A DNA stretch of 64,000 bases from Streptomyces marispadix (lineage in GTDB: Bacteria; Actinomycetota; Actinomycetes; Streptomycetales; Streptomycetaceae): NCBI RefSeq assembly GCF_022524345.1, contig NZ_JAKWJU010000002.1:5880001-5944000 (forward strand), written 5' to 3'. Positions within the stretch are counted from its first letter, which is position 1; each line of letters opens with the position of its first letter. This document shows, one piece after another, positions 47,443 through 57,425 of the stretch. Below the pieces are notes generated by a model. The model was not told the origin of the DNA. It was given only the letters and a program-made list of their open reading frames with translations, and did no database searches. The position numbers and the translations under genes were made by a program.

Positions 47443-47486
47443 CCGGTCCCAGAGGCCCGCCCCGGCCCTGGGACCGGGGCTTTTTT
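47443..47486 (+). terminator. intrinsic terminator of the gntR gene
   Basis: CCGGTCCCAG (47443-47452) pairs exactly with CTGGGACCGG (47468-47477) and is followed by GGC and six T residues, the most canonical Rho-independent terminator in the window. Confidence 0.93.
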
Positions 47487-47566
47487 CGGTCAGTCGGTCC
47501 GTCGGCGAATCCGACCTTTGTCCATTGCATGGAAAAAGTCGAAGCGGTTTGTGCAGAACTTCTTCC

Positions 47567-47585
47567 CCAGCGCGCAGAGCGCTGG
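47567..47585. promoter_or_regulatory. 7-bp inverted repeat upstream of the ROK regulator
   Basis: CCAGCGC (47567-47573) and GCGCTGG (47579-47585) with a 5-base spacer, about 155 bases upstream of the ROK start; could be an operator or a leader hairpin. Confidence 0.35.
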
Positions 47586-47740
47586 TACGTTCCCAGTCAA
47601 TCCCGGGGAGCGACCCACGCTCCGCGGGGGAGGTCGACGAGAAGTCCGGCCGGAGGCAGGGGAGTTGGAGTTGCCCTGCTGCCGTGCCGGGTGGCTTCCC
47701 GAGAGCCGGCTCGTACGGTGACCAGGGGAGGAGGGTGGCG

Positions 47741-48931
47741 GTGAGGCGCATGACTGCTCGGCCCGCGAACGCGCATCAGGCGCGACTGCTCCGCCTGTTG
47801 CGTGACGGCGGCCCGAACTCCCGTGCCGAACTGGGCGACCACGTCGACCTCTCCCGCTCCAAGCTCGCCGTGGAGATCGACCGCCTGCTGGAGACGGGGC
47901 TCGTCGTGGCCGACGGGCTTGCCGCCTCCCGCGGCGGGCGGCGCTCGCACAACGTCCGGCTGACCCCCCAACTGCGTTTCCTGGGCGTCGACATCGGGGC
48001 CACATCCGTCGATGTGGCCGTGACCAACCCCGAGTTGGAGATCCTCGGGCACCTCAACCAGCCGATGGACGTACGGGAGGGCCCGGTCGCCGTCTTCGAC
48101 CAGGTCCTCGCGATGGTCGGCAAGCTCCGTGACTCCGGCGTCGCCGACGGTTTCGACGGCGCGGGCATCGGCGTACCGGGCCCGGTGCGCTTCCCCGAGG
48201 GCGTACCGGTGGCTCCGCCGATCATGCCCGGCTGGGACGGCTTTCCCGTACGGGAGGCCCTCAGCCAGGAGCTGGGCTGCCCCGTCATGGTCGACAACGA
48301 CGTGAACCTGATGGCGATGGGCGAGATGCAGGCCGGAGTCGCCCGCTCCGTAAGGGACTTCTTCTGCGTGAAGATCGGCACCGGCATCGGCTGCGGCATC
48401 GTCGCCGGAGGCGAGGTGCACCGCGGCACCACCGGCAGTGCGGGCGACATCGGCCATATCCAGGTCGAGTCGGAGGGGCGGCAGTGCCCCTGCGGCAACC
48501 GAGGCTGTCTGGAGGCGTACTTCGGAGGGTCCGCACTCGCGCGTGACGCGGAGGCCGCCGCACGCGGCGGGCTCTCCCACGAGCTGGCCGCCCGGCTGGA
48601 GGCAGCGGGGCGGCTGACCGCCGAGGACGTCGCCACCGCGGCAGCCGCGGGCGACGGCACCTCCCTCGACCTCATCCGCGACGGCGGGGCCCGCGTCGGC
48701 CAGGTCATCGCCGGTCTCGTCAGCTTCTTCAACCCCGGCCTCGTGGTGATCGGCGGCGGTGTGACCGGGCTCGGCCACACGCTGCTCGCGAGCATCCGCA
48801 CACAGGTCTACCGCCAGTCGCTGCCGCTCGCGACCGGCAATCTCCCCATCGTCCTGGGCGAGTTGGGCCCCGCCGCCGGCGTGACCGGAGCCGCCCGCCT
48901 CATCAGCGACCACCTCTTCTCCCCCGCCTGA
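47741..48931 (+). CDS. ROK-family transcriptional regulator
   Basis: A 396-residue protein. N-terminal winged helix NAHQARLLRLLRDGGPNSRAELGDHVDLSRSKLAVEIDRLLETGLV, then the ROK sugar-kinase-like domain: FLGVDIGATSVDVAVTN (phosphate-1 loop), GIGVPGPVRF, VDNDVNLMAMGEMQAG, and the zinc/ROK signature GTTGSAGDIGHIQVESEGRQCPCGNRGCLEAYFGG. This is the NagC/XylR type of repressor. It precedes a sugar ABC operon in the same direction and likely controls it. The GTG at 47741 has GGAGGAGG upstream with proper spacing; the ATG at 47750 is the alternative. Confidence 0.92.
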   Translation: MRRMTARPANAHQARLLRLLRDGGPNSRAELGDHVDLSRSKLAVEIDRLLETGLVVADGLAASRGGRRSHNVRLTPQLRFLGVDIGATSVDVAVTNPELEILGHLNQPMDVREGPVAVFDQVLAMVGKLRDSGVADGFDGAGIGVPGPVRFPEGVPVAPPIMPGWDGFPVREALSQELGCPVMVDNDVNLMAMGEMQAGVARSVRDFFCVKIGTGIGCGIVAGGEVHRGTTGSAGDIGHIQVESEGRQCPCGNRGCLEAYFGGSALARDAEAAARGGLSHELAARLEAAGRLTAEDVATAAAAGDGTSLDLIRDGGARVGQVIAGLVSFFNPGLVVIGGGVTGLGHTLLASIRTQVYRQSLPLATGNLPIVLGELGPAAGVTGAARLISDHLFSPA

Positions 48932-49265
48932 TCCGACTCCTCAAGCTGCTCCGACTCCTCAAGTCCGGGCGCCCGCCCGGCCTCCACGGCCTCACGGCCC
49001 CGTAGTACAGCGCGCGTGCACCGCCCCCGTACGACACGGCGTCCGTATCAGCCCGTCCGGCCCGCAACAGCACGGCGCGTGCCGGGCCGTTACAGATCAG
49101 TTCGTACCAGCCCGTGCAAGTCAGTGCCATTAAGAGTCAGTTCGCACCAGTCCGTACCGATCCGTACGTACGAACCACGAACCCCCCTCCCGCACCACCG
49201 CCCGGCTGGTGCACGCACCGAGCACGGTCCCGCCTGTCCGTACGCAGCACGCACGGAGGCCCCGC
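48932..49265. other. 334-bp intergenic region with direct repeats upstream of the ABC operon
   Basis: TCCGACTCCTCAAG occurs at 48932 and 48950. TCAGTTCGTACCAGCCCGT (49097-49115) recurs with two changes at 49137-49155, 40 bases apart, followed by the CGTACGTACG-rich stretch near 49165. Probably the operon promoter and regulator binding region; no gene seen. Confidence 0.55.
49097..49155. promoter_or_regulatory. 19-bp direct repeat, candidate ROK binding sites
   Basis: Two 19-base copies with 17 identities, 40 bases centre to centre (about four helical turns), ending about 110 bases before the ATPase start. Confidence 0.4.
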
Positions 49266-50804
49266 ATGGCTCCAGATCTCCTGACGATGTCCCGCATCAC
49301 CAAGACCTTCCCCGGTGTACGGGCCCTGGACGGCGTCGACTTGGACGTACGCGCGGGCGAAGTGCACTGCCTGCTCGGCCAGAACGGCGCGGGCAAGTCC
49401 ACCCTCATCAAGGTGCTCGCCGGTGCTCACCAGCCCGACGAGGGCGACATCCACTGGCGGGGCGAGCCCGTACGGCCCGCCGACCCGGCGGCCGCGATGC
49501 GCCTGGGAATCGCCACCATCTACCAGGAACTCGACCTGGTGGAGCACCTTTCGGTCACCGAGAACATCTTCCTCGGCAACGAGGTGGCCACCCGAGGCGT
49601 CATCCGCGCCCGCGAGGCCCGCGCCCGCGCCGCCGCCCTGCTGCGCCGCCTCGGCCACCCCGAGATCGACCCGGACACCGCCGTGGGGGCGCTCCCGGCG
49701 GCCGGGCAGCAGATCGTCTCCATGGCCCGGGCCCTCTCCCACGACGTGCGCCTCATCGTGATGGACGAGCCGTCCGCGGCTCTCGACCCCGACGAGGTCG
49801 GCAACCTCTTCCGCATCGTCGGCGCGCTCACGGCGGACGGTGTCGCCGTCGTGTACATCTCGCACCGCCTGGAGGAGATACGCCGCGTCGGCGACCGCGT
49901 CTCCGTGCTGAAGGACGGCCGGGTCGCGGCCCGCGGCCTGCCCGCCCGCACCACCCAGACCCGGGAGTTCGTCGCGCTGATGACGGGCCGCGACGTGCAG
50001 TACGTCTTCCCGCGACGCCCCGCCGCCACCGAGCCGCTGCCCGACAGAGTGCTGCACAAGGTGCCCGAGCCGCCCGTGCTCTACGCCGAGGGACTCGCGC
50101 GCAAGGGCGAGTTCGCACCGCTCGACCTGGAACTGCGCGCCGGTGAGATCACCGGCCTCGCCGGGCTCGTCGGCTCCGGACGCTCGGAGATCCTGGAGAC
50201 CCTCGCCGGGGCCCGCCGCCCCACCGCGGGCCGCGTCTTCGTGGACGGCAAGCCGCTGCGGCCCGGCGACGTCACCGCCGCCGTACGCGCAGGAGTGGGG
50301 CTGGCTCCCGAAGAGCGCAAGTCCCAGGCGCTGTTGATGCTGGAGTCCGTCACCAGCAACGTCTCCCTCTCCTCCCTGCCGCGGTTCTCCACGGGCGGCT
50401 GGCTCGACCGCGTACGCGAGCGCGCACAGGCCCGCGCCCGCACCCGCGGCCTCGCCCTCCACCCGGACGACCCGGACCGTCCCGTGCGCACCCTCTCCGG
50501 CGGCAACCAGCAGAAGGTCGTGCTCGCCCGCTGGCTGCTGCGCGAATGCCGGGTGCTGCTGCTGGACGAGCCGACCCGCGGAGTCGACGTCGGTGCCCGC
50601 GCCGAGCTGTACGGAGTCATCCGGCGGCTGGCGGACTCCGGCGTCGCCGTGCTCCTCGTCTCCAGCGAAGTGCCCGAAGTGCTCGGCCTCGCCGACCGGG
50701 TGCTGGTGCTGCGCGAGGGCCGCGTAGTGCACACCGCCCCCGCCCGGGAGCTCGACGAGCACCGGGTGCTCGACCTCGTCATGGAAGGGAGCCCGTCGTG
50801 CTGA
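49266..50804 (+). CDS. sugar ABC transporter ATP-binding protein (RbsA-type, two nucleotide-binding domains)
   Basis: A 512-residue CUT2 ATPase. Domain 1 has Walker A GQNGAGKST, the loop EHLSVTENIFLGNEVA, a modified signature ALPAAGQQIVSMARALS and Walker B LIVMDEPSAALDPDE with YISHRLEEI. Domain 2 has the usual degenerate Walker A GLVGSGRSE, APEERKSQALLMLESV, signature LSGGNQQKVVLARWLL and Walker B VLLLDEPTRGVDVGA. It energises uptake of a monosaccharide, polyol or similar. ATG at 49266 follows GGAGG. The stop overlaps the next GTG start by 7 bases. Confidence 0.94.
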   Translation: MAPDLLTMSRITKTFPGVRALDGVDLDVRAGEVHCLLGQNGAGKSTLIKVLAGAHQPDEGDIHWRGEPVRPADPAAAMRLGIATIYQELDLVEHLSVTENIFLGNEVATRGVIRAREARARAAALLRRLGHPEIDPDTAVGALPAAGQQIVSMARALSHDVRLIVMDEPSAALDPDEVGNLFRIVGALTADGVAVVYISHRLEEIRRVGDRVSVLKDGRVAARGLPARTTQTREFVALMTGRDVQYVFPRRPAATEPLPDRVLHKVPEPPVLYAEGLARKGEFAPLDLELRAGEITGLAGLVGSGRSEILETLAGARRPTAGRVFVDGKPLRPGDVTAAVRAGVGLAPEERKSQALLMLESVTSNVSLSSLPRFSTGGWLDRVRERAQARARTRGLALHPDDPDRPVRTLSGGNQQKVVLARWLLRECRVLLLDEPTRGVDVGARAELYGVIRRLADSGVAVLLVSSEVPEVLGLADRVLVLREGRVVHTAPARELDEHRVLDLVMEGSPSC

Positions 50805-51811
50805 GCCCAAGCGGTGCCGAGGCTGTCGAGGAGCCCACGAAGGAGGCCGCGCCGCAGCCGGGCCGCGGCAACGGCGCACCACGTGCCGGTCTTCGCCATC
50901 TCTCCCTCGTGGGCGTGCTGTTGGCGCTGGTGGCCGTCGGTGCGCTCACCAAGCCGCAGCAGTTCCTGACGCCCGACAACCTTCAGTTGATCCTCACCCA
51001 GTCGTCCGTGATCGGAGTCGTGACCGTAGGCGTCACCTTCGTCATCATCGGCGGCGGCATCGACCTGTCCGTGGGCGCCATCGTCGCCCTGGCCTCCGTA
51101 TGGGCGACGACCGTCGCCACGCAGGAGTTCGGGCTCGGCGGCATGCTGCTGTGCGCGCTGTCGGTGGGGCTGGGCTGCGGCCTGGTCAACGGCGTGCTCA
51201 TCGCATACGGGCCGATGGTGCCGTTCATCGCCACCCTCGCCATGCTCGCCTCCGCACGGGGGCTCGCGCTGCTGATCAGCGACGGCAAGACGCAGGTGGT
51301 GACGGTGGACTCCGTCCTCGACCTCGGGGTCTCCGACAGCTATGTGCTGGGCGTGCCGCCGCTGGTGCTGGTCTTCGCCGCGGTGGCGCTGCTGGGCTGG
51401 CTCGTCCTGGGCCGTACGACCTTCGGGCGGCGCACGGTCGCCGTCGGCGGCAACGCGGAGGCGTCGCGGCTCGCCGGGATCGCCGTACGAAGGCAGCGGC
51501 TGCTGCTGTATCTGCTGTCCGGACTGTGCTGCGGCATCGCCGCGTTCATGCTGATCGTCCTCACCGGCTCCGGTCAGAACACCAACGGCAACCTCTACGA
51601 ACTCGACGCCATCGCCGCCGCGATCATCGGCGGCACCCTGCTCAGCGGCGGCCGGGGCACCATCACCGGTTCGGTGCTGGGAGTGCTCGTCTTCACCACG
51701 ATCACCAATCTGTTCGCGCTCAACAACCTCCAGACCGACGTCCAGCAGATCGCCAAGGGAGCGATCATCGTCGCCGCAGTCCTGGTCCAGAAGGGTCGGA
51801 AGACGCCATGA
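50798..51811 (+). CDS. sugar ABC transporter permease (RbsC-type)
   Basis: A 337-residue membrane protein with about ten helices: LSLVGVLLALVAVGALT, SSVIGVVTVGVTFVIIGGGIDLSVGAIVALASV (family signature), LLCALSVGLGCGLVNGVLIAYGPMVPFIATLAMLASARGLALL, VFAAVALLGWLVLGRTTFGRRTVAVGGN and IAAAIIGGTLLSGGRGTITGSVLGVLVF. Belongs to the BPD_transp_2 group serving ribose, inositol, xylose and autoinducer-2 type importers. GTG at 50798 lies inside the ATPase gene end with AGGGAG upstream. Confidence 0.93.
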   Translation: MLSPSGAEAVEEPTKEAAPQPGRGNGAPRAGLRHLSLVGVLLALVAVGALTKPQQFLTPDNLQLILTQSSVIGVVTVGVTFVIIGGGIDLSVGAIVALASVWATTVATQEFGLGGMLLCALSVGLGCGLVNGVLIAYGPMVPFIATLAMLASARGLALLISDGKTQVVTVDSVLDLGVSDSYVLGVPPLVLVFAAVALLGWLVLGRTTFGRRTVAVGGNAEASRLAGIAVRRQRLLLYLLSGLCCGIAAFMLIVLTGSGQNTNGNLYELDAIAAAIIGGTLLSGGRGTITGSVLGVLVFTTITNLFALNNLQTDVQQIAKGAIIVAAVLVQKGRKTP

Positions 51812-52878
51812 CCGAGATGCATGAGAACCCCAACCCGAGCTCCGGCTCCCGTACTTCGCGCAGGAATGTGCTCTTCGGCACGGCCGCCGCAGGTGCCGCC
51901 CTCCTCACCGGCTGCACCAGCAACAAGAGCAACGACGACAAGGACGCCGCCGGGCAGGCGAACGTCGCCGACGACAGGCCCGGCAAGAAGGTCACCATCG
52001 GCTTCGCGGGCCCGCAGGCCGACCACGGCTGGCTCAACGCCATCAACGAGCAGGCCAAGGAGCGCGCGAAGAAGTACCAGGACGTCACGCTGGAGGCCAC
52101 GGAGGGCTCCAACGACAACGCACAGCAGGTCGGCCAGATCGAGACGCTGATCAACAAGAAGGTCGACGTGCTGGTGATCCTCCCCGCCGACGGCAAGGCG
52201 CTCACACAGGTCGGCCTGAAGGCGATGCGCGCCGGAATCCCCGTGGTCAACCTCGACCGCGTCTTCGCCTCGCAGCAGGCCTACCGCTGCTGGATAGGCG
52301 GCGACAACTACGGCATGGGCCTCAACGCGGGCCGCTACATCGGCGAGAAGCTCAAGGACAAGAAGAACGCGAAGGTCGTCGAACTCGCGGGCATCGACAA
52401 CCTGGAGCTGACGCGCGAGCGCACCGAAGGCTTCGACGACGCCCTGAAGAACTACCCCAACATCAAGAAGGTCGCCCGTCAGGCCGCCGAGTTCACCGTC
52501 GAGTCCGGGCAGTCGAAGATGGCCCAACTGCTGCGCGCCGAGCCGAAGTTCGACGCGCTGTGGAACCACGACGACGACCAGGGCGTGGGCGCCGAGCGCG
52601 CCATCGAGCAGGCCGGGCGCGACGACTTCCTGATGGTCGGCGGCGCAGGTTCGCGGCGCGTGATGGACTCCATCAAGGCCGACGACAGCGTCATCAAGGC
52701 CACCGTCCTCTACCCGCCGACGATGGCCGCCTCCGCCATCGACCTGGCCCGTGCGCTCGGGCAGGGCAAGGGAATCGGCGGGCTCGCCGAGTTCGAGATT
52801 CCGGCCTCCCTGACGCTCTACTCGGCCGTCGTCACCAAGGAGAACGTCGACGAGTATCTGCCGACGGGCTTCAAGTAG
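51808..52878 (+). CDS. sugar-binding lipoprotein of ABC importer (RbsB-type, Tat signal)
   Basis: A 356-residue substrate-binding protein. The N-terminus has a twin-arginine signal and lipobox (SRTSRRNVLFGTAAAGAALLTGC), so it is likely exported folded and lipid-anchored. The ribose-binding fold shows VTIGFAGPQADHGWLNAINEQAKERAKK, VDVLVILPADGKALTQVGLKAMRAGIPVVNLDRVF, CWIGGDNYGMGLNAGRYIGEKL, VVELAGIDNLELTRERTEGFDDALKNYPNI, and DALWNHDDDQGVGAERAIEQAGRDDFLMVGGAG. This resembles the inositol/galactose/ribose group; the ligand cannot be read directly. ATG overlaps the permease stop (ATGA). Confidence 0.92.
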   Translation: MTEMHENPNPSSGSRTSRRNVLFGTAAAGAALLTGCTSNKSNDDKDAAGQANVADDRPGKKVTIGFAGPQADHGWLNAINEQAKERAKKYQDVTLEATEGSNDNAQQVGQIETLINKKVDVLVILPADGKALTQVGLKAMRAGIPVVNLDRVFASQQAYRCWIGGDNYGMGLNAGRYIGEKLKDKKNAKVVELAGIDNLELTRERTEGFDDALKNYPNIKKVARQAAEFTVESGQSKMAQLLRAEPKFDALWNHDDDQGVGAERAIEQAGRDDFLMVGGAGSRRVMDSIKADDSVIKATVLYPPTMAASAIDLARALGQGKGIGGLAEFEIPASLTLYSAVVTKENVDEYLPTGFK

Positions 52879-53104
52879 GCGAGGGCCCGGGGCAGTCGGG
52901 GCGCAGCCGGGCCGATGCGTGCCGTCGGCTCGTGCGGCCGCGCGGCTGTGCGGCCGCCGCCGTGCACCGCACCCCCCGCACCTGCTGCGCCCCGTCGCGC
53001 CCCGGCCGCGCCATTGGGCCCGTAGCGCACCACGCCGGCCCCACCGCGCACCACGCCAGGCCGTGCCCCACCCCCCACTCGTACCCCCGACAGGGAGGAG
53101 CCCC

Positions 53105-54319
53105 ATGTCCAACGACACAGCGCCCGCCCCCGCGCCCGCGTCCGCACGCCCCGAGCAGGGTGGCTCGGCGCCGCCGCTCGGCGTGGGCATGGTCGGCTAC
53201 GCCTTCATGGGCGCCGCGCACTCTCAGGGGTGGCGCACCGTCGGCCGGGTCTTCGAACTGCCCCTTACGCCCGTGATGACGGCCGTATGCGGACGGGACG
53301 CCGACGCGGTACGGGCCGCGGCCGGGCGGCTGGGCTGGACGGCCGCCGAGACCGACTGGCGGGAGATGATCGCCCGCGACGACATCCAGCTCGTCGACAT
53401 CTGCACACCCGGCGAGAGCCACGCCGAGATCGCGGTCGCCGCGCTGGACGCCGGAAAGCATGTGCTGTGCGAGAAGCCGCTCGCCAACTCCGTCGACGAG
53501 GCGGAGGAGATGGCGGCGGCGGCCCGACGCGCCCGCGAGCGCGGCCAGTCGGCCATGGTCGGTTTCAACTACCGCCGTACGCCCGCGCTCGCCTTCGCGC
53601 GGCGCATGGTCGCAGAGGGCCGCCTGGGCGAGCTGCGGCACGTGAGGGTGAGCTATCTACAGGACTGGCTCGTCGACCCGGCCTTCCCGCTGGCGTGGCG
53701 GCTGCGCCGCGAGGCCGCCGGTTCCGGCGCGCTGGGCGACCTCGGCGCGCACGCCGTCGACATCGCACAGCATCTCGCGGGCTCGCCACTGGCCGGAGTC
53801 TCGGCGCAGACGGAGACATTCGTGACGGAGCGCCCGCTGCCCGGCGAGGGAGCCGGGGGAGCGGTCGGGCCCGTGACGGTCGACGACGCCGCCATCTTCA
53901 ACGGCCGCCTCACATCGGGGGCGTTGGCGTCCTTCGAGGTGAGCCGGGTCGCGGCCGGACGTAAGAACGCCCTGCGCGTCGAACTCAACGGCACCCTCGG
54001 ATCAGTGGAGTTCGACCTCGAACGCCTCAACGAGCTGCACTTCCACGACCATACGGACTCCGCGGAGGAGTCCGGCTTCCGCCGCATCCTCGTCACCGAG
54101 TCCGAACACCCCTATCTGGAGGCGTGGTGGCCGCCGGGCCACGGCCTCGGCTACGAGCACACCTTCGTACACCAGGCGCGCGACCTGCTCTACGCGATCG
54201 CCACCGGCACCGACCCCGAACCGTCCTTCGCCGACGGCCTCCAGGTCCAGCGTGTGCTGGCGGCCGTCGAGGAGAGCGCCGCGAAGCACAGCGCGTACAT
54301 CGCCGTGGGCGGCGACTGA
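53105..54319 (+). CDS. Gfo/Idh/MocA-family oxidoreductase
   Basis: A 404-residue NAD(P)-dependent dehydrogenase. The Rossmann part reads [61 protein letters not shown] (EKP catalytic lysine), [22 protein letters not shown]. The C-terminal sheet has [21 protein letters not shown] (conserved GxHxxD block). Enzymes like this oxidise sugars or inositol at a ring hydroxyl. It lies 226 bases after the ABC binding protein in the same direction, so it probably acts on the imported compound. ATG at 53105 follows AGGGAGGAG. Confidence 0.92.
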   Translation: MSNDTAPAPAPASARPEQGGSAPPLGVGMVGYAFMGAAHSQGWRTVGRVFELPLTPVMTAVCGRDADAVRAAAGRLGWTAAETDWREMIARDDIQLVDICTPGESHAEIAVAALDAGKHVLCEKPLANSVDEAEEMAAAARRARERGQSAMVGFNYRRTPALAFARRMVAEGRLGELRHVRVSYLQDWLVDPAFPLAWRLRREAAGSGALGDLGAHAVDIAQHLAGSPLAGVSAQTETFVTERPLPGEGAGGAVGPVTVDDAAIFNGRLTSGALASFEVSRVAAGRKNALRVELNGTLGSVEFDLERLNELHFHDHTDSAEESGFRRILVTESEHPYLEAWWPPGHGLGYEHTFVHQARDLLYAIATGTDPEPSFADGLQVQRVLAAVEESAAKHSAYIAVGGD

Positions 54320-54401
54320 GCGCCGAACGGCCAAGCGCCGAACGGCACGAGTCGCCCGGCGGACAGCACGAGTTGCCCGGAGAGATCAGGAGGCTGCGCA
54401 C

Positions 54402-55400
<999 letters not shown>

Positions 55401-55445
55401 GCGTCTGCGACTGAGCAGTCTCCGACTCCGTCCAACTGGGCGGCT

Positions 55446-55483
55446 TCCACTGCCGGTTGGGCCGTGTCCACTGCCGGTTGGGC
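55446..55483. repeat. 17-bp direct repeat
   Basis: TCCACTGCCGGTTGGGC at 55446-55462 and 55467-55483, spaced by 4 bases, in the 277-bp gap after the isomerase gene. A similar but shorter GTCCAACTGGGC precedes it. Confidence 0.85.
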
Positions 55484-55677
55484 TGCGCACGGCGGCCTCC
55501 GGCCCGCTTCGAACCGCGCACGCGGCTTGCGCCGCTTCGAGCCGCCGCGCCCCGGGCAACCCGCCTGCCTGGGGCGCGGTGCTGTCGCTCAGCGGACGTG
55601 CGCGACACTTCTTGACCGGCGATGTGATCGACGGCGACCGTCGGCCGACATCCAAGGGTGAGGAAGGACTTCGGAGA

Positions 55678-57006
55678 ATGCAGCGTGCCCTGCGCCGTCA
55701 TGGACCTTGGCTGTGTGTCCTCGCCCTGGCAGGACTGCTCGTTCAGGGGATGGTGAAGTACGCGGCTCCCGCCCCCCGTTGGGACATGGTCGCCTGGACG
55801 GCTCTCCTCGCCGTCGCGGCGCTGGTGGTCTGGCGTGTGCGCAAGGCGAGTTCGCCTCAGCGTGAGGTGCGTGCCTCGCGGTGGCACTACGGGCGGGGCG
55901 CGATGGTCCTCGCTGGCGTCTTCGCGGCCGGCGTAGTCGGTCTCTTCCTCGGCGTGGGAGTCTCGGAGTTCACGCCCAAGGTTCAACGCATCCTCGAGGC
56001 CGACCCTGTGATCCGCTCGTCCCAGGTCACCGAGGTGACCAAGGTCTCCGGCGACGACAGCGGCCGCGGTCCGGACCAACTCTCGTACACCATCCACCAC
56101 CGGGTCCGATTCGATTCCGGGACGGAGACGGTGGAGAGCACCGTCGACTCCTTCCGGGCGATCTCGCCCGGCAGCACCGTCTGGGTGCTTTACGACCCCG
56201 GCAAGCCCGACATCGGCGGCCACACCGAGGAGAGCAAGGACGAACTCGAAGCCCTGCAGGGCGGGACGGTCGACACTTTTTGGATGGGCATCACGGCGGG
56301 CAACCTCGGCCTCGCCGGACTGTTCGCCGCGATGGCCCTGTTCGGCACGAACAAGCTGGTACGGGACGGCAGTCGGCGAGGGTCGCTGCGCTGCGCTCCC
56401 GCCACGTCGGGGCGTACGGGCGTGGCTCGTCACCGCCCGCCGGAGCGTACGAACAACCGCACCGAGCGTTCCGAACTACGCGAGAAGTCCGGGCCGTTCG
56501 TTGAACTCGTGCTGCAAGGGGGAGCGGTCGTCCGGCTGTTCGTTGACAAGATCATCGAAGCGGGCGCGCTGGCACAGCAGTTGGGGGAGGCGACCGGCAC
56601 CCTCTACTGGGACGGCGTGCCACCGGTCCGTGGCGCTGACGCGACCTGGGCGCTGTTCGTGCTCGACTCGGGCGAGGAGATCCCCGGCGTCGTACAGCGC
56701 TCCGATTCCTTCGACTGGCAGACCGCTGGGGCGCAGGTCGACCGCACGGACACCCGCGCGCTGGAACGCCGCCCCGTCGTCCATCCGGTCACGTGGCAGC
56801 CGGGCGTCCAGGTCGTGGCGGTGCCGTTCATTGCCGCTGCCGTGGGCGCGCTGCTGGCCTACGCATACCTCGGCTCCGCGATCGCTCTCGTCGTGGCCTG
56901 GGCGATGCTGCCGCTCGCCCTCGGCGCCGTATACATCGCGCGTGGAATGCACTTGGACGAGGCGGTGCCTGAGGCACCCCCGGTCGACATGGGGAAAGCC
57001 CGGTAA
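55678..57006 (+). CDS. DUF3592-like membrane protein
   Basis: A 442-residue protein with membrane helices near the N-terminus (WLCVLALAGLLVQGMV, DMVAWTALLAVAALVVW, GAMVLAGVFAAGVVGLFLGVGV), one in the middle (ITAGNLGLAGLFAAMALFG) and two at the C-terminus (VVAVPFIAAAVGALLAYAYLG, AIALVVAWAMLPLALGAVYI). The extracytoplasmic loop with LSYTIHHRVRFDSGTETVESTVDSFRAISPGSTVWVLYDPGKPDIGG looks like DUF3592 (V.Y.P..P..A type). Function unknown. ATG at 55678; AAGGACTTCGGAGA upstream. Confidence 0.7.
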   Translation: MQRALRRHGPWLCVLALAGLLVQGMVKYAAPAPRWDMVAWTALLAVAALVVWRVRKASSPQREVRASRWHYGRGAMVLAGVFAAGVVGLFLGVGVSEFTPKVQRILEADPVIRSSQVTEVTKVSGDDSGRGPDQLSYTIHHRVRFDSGTETVESTVDSFRAISPGSTVWVLYDPGKPDIGGHTEESKDELEALQGGTVDTFWMGITAGNLGLAGLFAAMALFGTNKLVRDGSRRGSLRCAPATSGRTGVARHRPPERTNNRTERSELREKSGPFVELVLQGGAVVRLFVDKIIEAGALAQQLGEATGTLYWDGVPPVRGADATWALFVLDSGEEIPGVVQRSDSFDWQTAGAQVDRTDTRALERRPVVHPVTWQPGVQVVAVPFIAAAVGALLAYAYLGSAIALVVAWAMLPLALGAVYIARGMHLDEAVPEAPPVDMGKAR

Positions 57007-57042
57007 CAGCGGGCCAGATACAGAAGCAGGTCGACTCATGCA

Positions 57043-57075
57043 GGACCGCCGTCCTCGTGGGGAGGACGGCGGTCC
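57043..57075 (+). terminator. perfect 14-bp hairpin terminator
   Basis: GGACCGCCGTCCTC (57043-57056) pairs with GAGGACGGCGGTCC (57062-57075) around a 5-base loop, between the DUF3592-like gene and the convergent DUF397 gene. Confidence 0.85.
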
Positions 57076-57179
57076 GAAGGTGTCGTGATGCCGCTACCGG
57101 CGGTGGGTCCAACTGCGCGGCCAGTGCGGTGCGTTGAGCATTGGCTTCTACGCGTCGTCCGCGCGTCGTTCTCCATGAC

Positions 57180-57425
57180 TCAGGCTCGGGACGCGTACGA
57201 GACGAAGTTCGCCCACGCGGTGGGGGAGAGGGCGAGTTGGGGGCCCTCGGTGTTCTTGGAGTCGCGTACGTGTATCGCCTCGGGGCAGGAGGCGACCTCT
57301 ATGCAGTCGCCGGAGGCGCTGCTGCTGTAGCTGGACTTGTGCCAGGAGAGTGCGACTTCGACGCAGTCGTCGCCGTCGCCGCTGCTGTAGCTGCTCTTGA
57401 ACCAGGCCAGTGCGCTCGCGCTCAT
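57180..57425 (-). CDS. DUF397 domain protein, two half-repeats
   Basis: An 81-residue protein with the DUF397 signature twice: ALAWFKSSYSSGDGDDCVEVA and LSWHKSSYSSSASGDCIEVASCPEAIHVRDSKNTEGPQLALSPTAWANFV; the first is a truncated copy, the second complete. DUF397 proteins are paired with XRE regulators carrying DUF5753 in streptomycetes and behave like BldB/AbaA-type or toxin-antitoxin-like modules. ATG at 57425 overlaps the stop of the XRE gene (ATGA). Confidence 0.92.
   Translation of the reverse strand: MSASALAWFKSSYSSGDGDDCVEVALSWHKSSYSSSASGDCIEVASCPEAIHVRDSKNTEGPQLALSPTAWANFVSYASRA

Larger units (their letters stand above)
47341..47740. other. 400-bp intergenic region between gntR and the ROK gene
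   Basis: Holds the strong terminator at 47443-47486 and the promoter of the ROK gene, including an AT-richer stretch at 47510-47570 and the inverted repeat at 47567-47585. No gene seen. Confidence 0.6.
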
